NCBI GenBank assembly: GCA_030407085.1
Contig: CM059586.1
Coordinates: forward strand, 106,777,501 to 106,841,500
DNA: 64,000 bases
From: Trichopria drosophilae
Lineage: Eukaryota; Arthropoda; Insecta; Hymenoptera; Diapriidae
Direction: 5' to 3'
In this document: positions 61,597 through 64,000 of the stretch, one piece after another
How positions within the stretch are numbered: position 1 is the first letter of the stretch
Layout: every line of letters starts with the position of its first letter
The notes under the pieces: model-generated
Seen by the model: only the letters and a program-made list of their open reading frames with translations
What the model was told of the DNA's origin: nothing
Databases searched by the model: none
Made by a program: the position numbers and the translations under genes

Positions 61597-64000
61597 GTCC
61601 ATCTAGTTATTTTATTCCGTACACATAAATGTCATGTCTGGCGGTGAATGGGTGTTACTACTTATCCATTTATTTTTCTTGTAATTAGAAAAAGTATTAT
61701 ACATGGTATTGGGATCTAACAAGGAACGTGGCTTAACTAAAATTTGTTAATATGGCTGCGATAAGTCCAAGATTTATATTGGGTATATTGGAGAATCGAT
61801 ACATTTACTGAATGATGCTAATTACATTACTAGTAATTTGAAATTAGGCTGGGACAAATCCAGATGAATTGAAATGAAATTATAAATCATGAACATGTAA
61901 TAAAGTGCGAAAAATGAAGGTTCCAGAAAAATTTAAGAAATGTTAAGTAAACAATGAAAAAACATAATAAACAATATTACAAAAATGTACAAGAAATTAA
62001 ATTGATAAAAATATTAAAAAGATAATTAGGCGAATTGACCAATTTATTAATAATACTTTCAAAAATATTTTCAAGCTAAAAAGAACCGTTGTTTTATCAC
62101 TCGTACTTCTGTACTTTTTGCTGTTGTGGTTTGTAAAATTGTCTATATTCAGTTGTAAACAATGATTACATTACTTATTACACTTATTCTTATTTTCACT
62201 GGTTACAATATCATCTGTCATAAAAAATAATCGTATTGAAAGATAACATATTCATAACTTTATTCGTTGAAACTAAATCTGCAATAAAAAATGGAAGTTA
62301 CTATTTAAAGTATTAAAGTTACGGTGAGAGTAGGAGACGTGTTCTGCGTCATAAGATAGTTGTTTAAGTAATAACGTTAGGAAGACATACCATTTTTAAC
62401 TATGATCTTCTTGAAGTTCATGTTATACATTTTTTATACATTTTACCCCTTATTTACACGGCTCTGCAACTTTCAAGGAATATTGATTTTCAACATCGCA
62501 AATGTAAATTTAGTATCTTAAAAATAAAAAATCAACGCATTTCAAATTCTGGGTGTGGTATCTGGCTAAGATTTGTGTTACATTGTTGAAAAGTAGCGAA
62601 ACAAGTCGCTCATAAGTAACCAGTGTAAAGTGGGACTCCTCCCCATTCGTGTAACAGAACAATTCAGCGAATAAATGGTTTCTTGGAACGGGCACTCAAG
62701 TTTACGAATGTTACACACTGGTTGGTTACAGCACTTCAGAATACTTTTTAACCTTAAGGGGGCTCATATCTGAATTTTTAGCTACATTAAGTCATAATAA
62801 ATAAACATTTTTTGAGATATATCGTACATTTTTTAAATCGTAGTTTTTGAGAAACAAAAGAAACAAGAATCATCGAAAAATATTGGAATCTGTAGAAAAA
62901 GAAGCATCTCTTGTATTTTTAATAAAATTTTGAATAATATTACCGAAAGTCCCGTACCTTTAGTCTCTATGAAACCAGGCTTACCGACGTAAGGTCAAAA
63001 TAACAAAAACGTCTTATTTCTGTATTTTTTTGCCCTTATTTTTTAAAAAATAAATTTGATGAAAAAATGTTTGCGACAAAACAGATTTTACTGTTTTCAG
63101 ATGGTCTCTTTCGATTTCCGGAATCAAAATCGTACTTTCATGCCTTAGGAAAGCAACATGGCGCATTTTATTTGAAAAAATACCGAAAAATTGAAAACTT
63201 TTTCTTTCACAATTTTTTTAACTGTATAACGGATGTCGATTCGAAATTGTAGATAGCAATAGATATACTATTTTTTTTATTTTTAGCTTCATATACTTCA
63301 TAAAATGGCGAAAAATTGTGCAAAATTTTTTAAAATGCAGAAAATTAACTTGAGATTCAAATTCAGCGGACCCAAAAACCTCAGAGTAACACAGTTCATT
63401 CAATTCTTTTTTGCCATTTTACCATATTGAATGTTACCATTTGTATACTGTTAGTGTACAGTTCAAAAAAGAATGTTAAAAGAACTAGGTTTAGTAATTA
63501 GTTAATATTCATTTTTTTTATATTTCTTCCTTAATAGAACGAAATTAAGTAATCGACAATAAGATAAAAAATACTGTAATAAAATTAAGCGAAAGATTAG
63601 CAGCCTAATTTCAAATTTGCAAACAATAGCTCTATCGCTAGTGCAGTATCATATTATTTCCATCCAATTTTATTATTATTCGACAAAATGCGGTGAGTGG
63701 TTATTCATAATACATCACCAAATACGAGGTAAAAGTGATAATCGGATTAAAGCATGGGATTACCGTTTAAACAAAATGATTATTTCTCGCTTTGCATACT
63801 TATATAACGTTCACACATATAATCTCAAGGATTAGTTTAAAAAAAAACTTTACTGAAAAATCTTAAAGGTGCACACAAGAGCATGCATCGGGGCGTGAAG
63901 TTTGTCGAAGCATACATCGGAACGCTCTGACCTCGATTTTTGAAGATTAATACCGACGCTATTTCGTGGCAGTCTCAACGGCGCCCTTCGTACACATCTA
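61597..64000. other. AT-rich DNA with foldback-like text, then start of a CpG islet
   Basis: At 63000-63430 there is repeat-like sequence with AAAATGGCGAAAA and GATTCAAATTCAGCGGACCC, plus a candidate terminus TTAA followed by CCTTAAGGGGGC near 62748. No arms could be paired with confidence. A GC-richer stretch begins near 63870 and is cut by the window end. No gene is recognised. Confidence 0.4.

Noticed and set aside
22715..62760. Several unpaired TTAA-CCC sites as transposon ends
   Set aside because: TTAACCC is only modestly above chance frequency here and no matching opposite ends were found, so they are only mentioned, not called.
1..64000. CRISPR arrays, bacterial operons, rRNA, microRNA precursors of well-known insect families
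   Set aside because: None was seen. The repeats are dispersed or inverted, not regularly spaced direct repeats, and no familiar microRNA sequence was recognised by eye.

Overview
This window looks like animal, most probably insect, nuclear DNA. It is AT-rich (roughly two thirds A+T by eye), with many short CpG-rich islets 200 to 900 bp long, a high density of decayed foldback (inverted-repeat) transposons, a tRNA-derived SINE, and no long uninterrupted ORF. The islet pattern and the TTAA-flanked foldback elements would fit a hymenopteran, but I cannot name a species. No bacterial or viral gene organisation is present. I recognise no complete protein-coding gene; the longest stop-free frame (255 codons, near 40.3-41.1 kb) sits in a CpG-rich islet and looks like chance. 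The window is best read as a gene desert or the interior of very large introns.

Layout. 0-2.2 kb: three GC-rich islets. 2.26-6.8 kb: three foldback elements in a row: a compound one made of six alternately oriented units, a 1.3 kb piggyBac-like MITE flanked by TTAA, and a decayed one. 9.6-9.9 kb: a tRNA-derived SINE. 12.4-13.3 kb: a 950-bp foldback with CACTGG termini and a TTA duplication. 14.26-14.68 and 24.35-24.74 kb: two copies of one foldback family (called R1 here). 25.2-25.7 kb: a CpG islet with a G4/i-motif block and a TATA box. 32.0-33.0 kb: the most coding-like patch, two short ORFs with high GC at third codon positions. 35.17-35.88 kb: a 716-bp piggyBac-like MITE with intact TTAA on both sides. 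37.65-37.94 and 41.83-42.10 kb: an inverted pair of another dispersed repeat. 40.3-41.2 kb: the largest CpG-rich islet. 42-48.5 kb: very AT-rich and nearly featureless. 48.6-64 kb: alternating islets and AT-rich DNA.

The most unusual signal is a short motif, AGTAGTAACAG, often extended to AAGTAGTAAYAGTCC. Its core recurs about two dozen times between 12.7 and 61.7 kb, often as inverted pairs 10 to 65 bp apart that would fold into hairpins. It forms the centre of both R1 copies, a variant lies in the arms of the CACTGG foldback, and it also occurs alone. It may be the surviving core of one mobile-element family or a separate hairpin element. The sequence alone does not decide this.

No pathway or operon can be inferred. 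All counts and alignments were made by eye.
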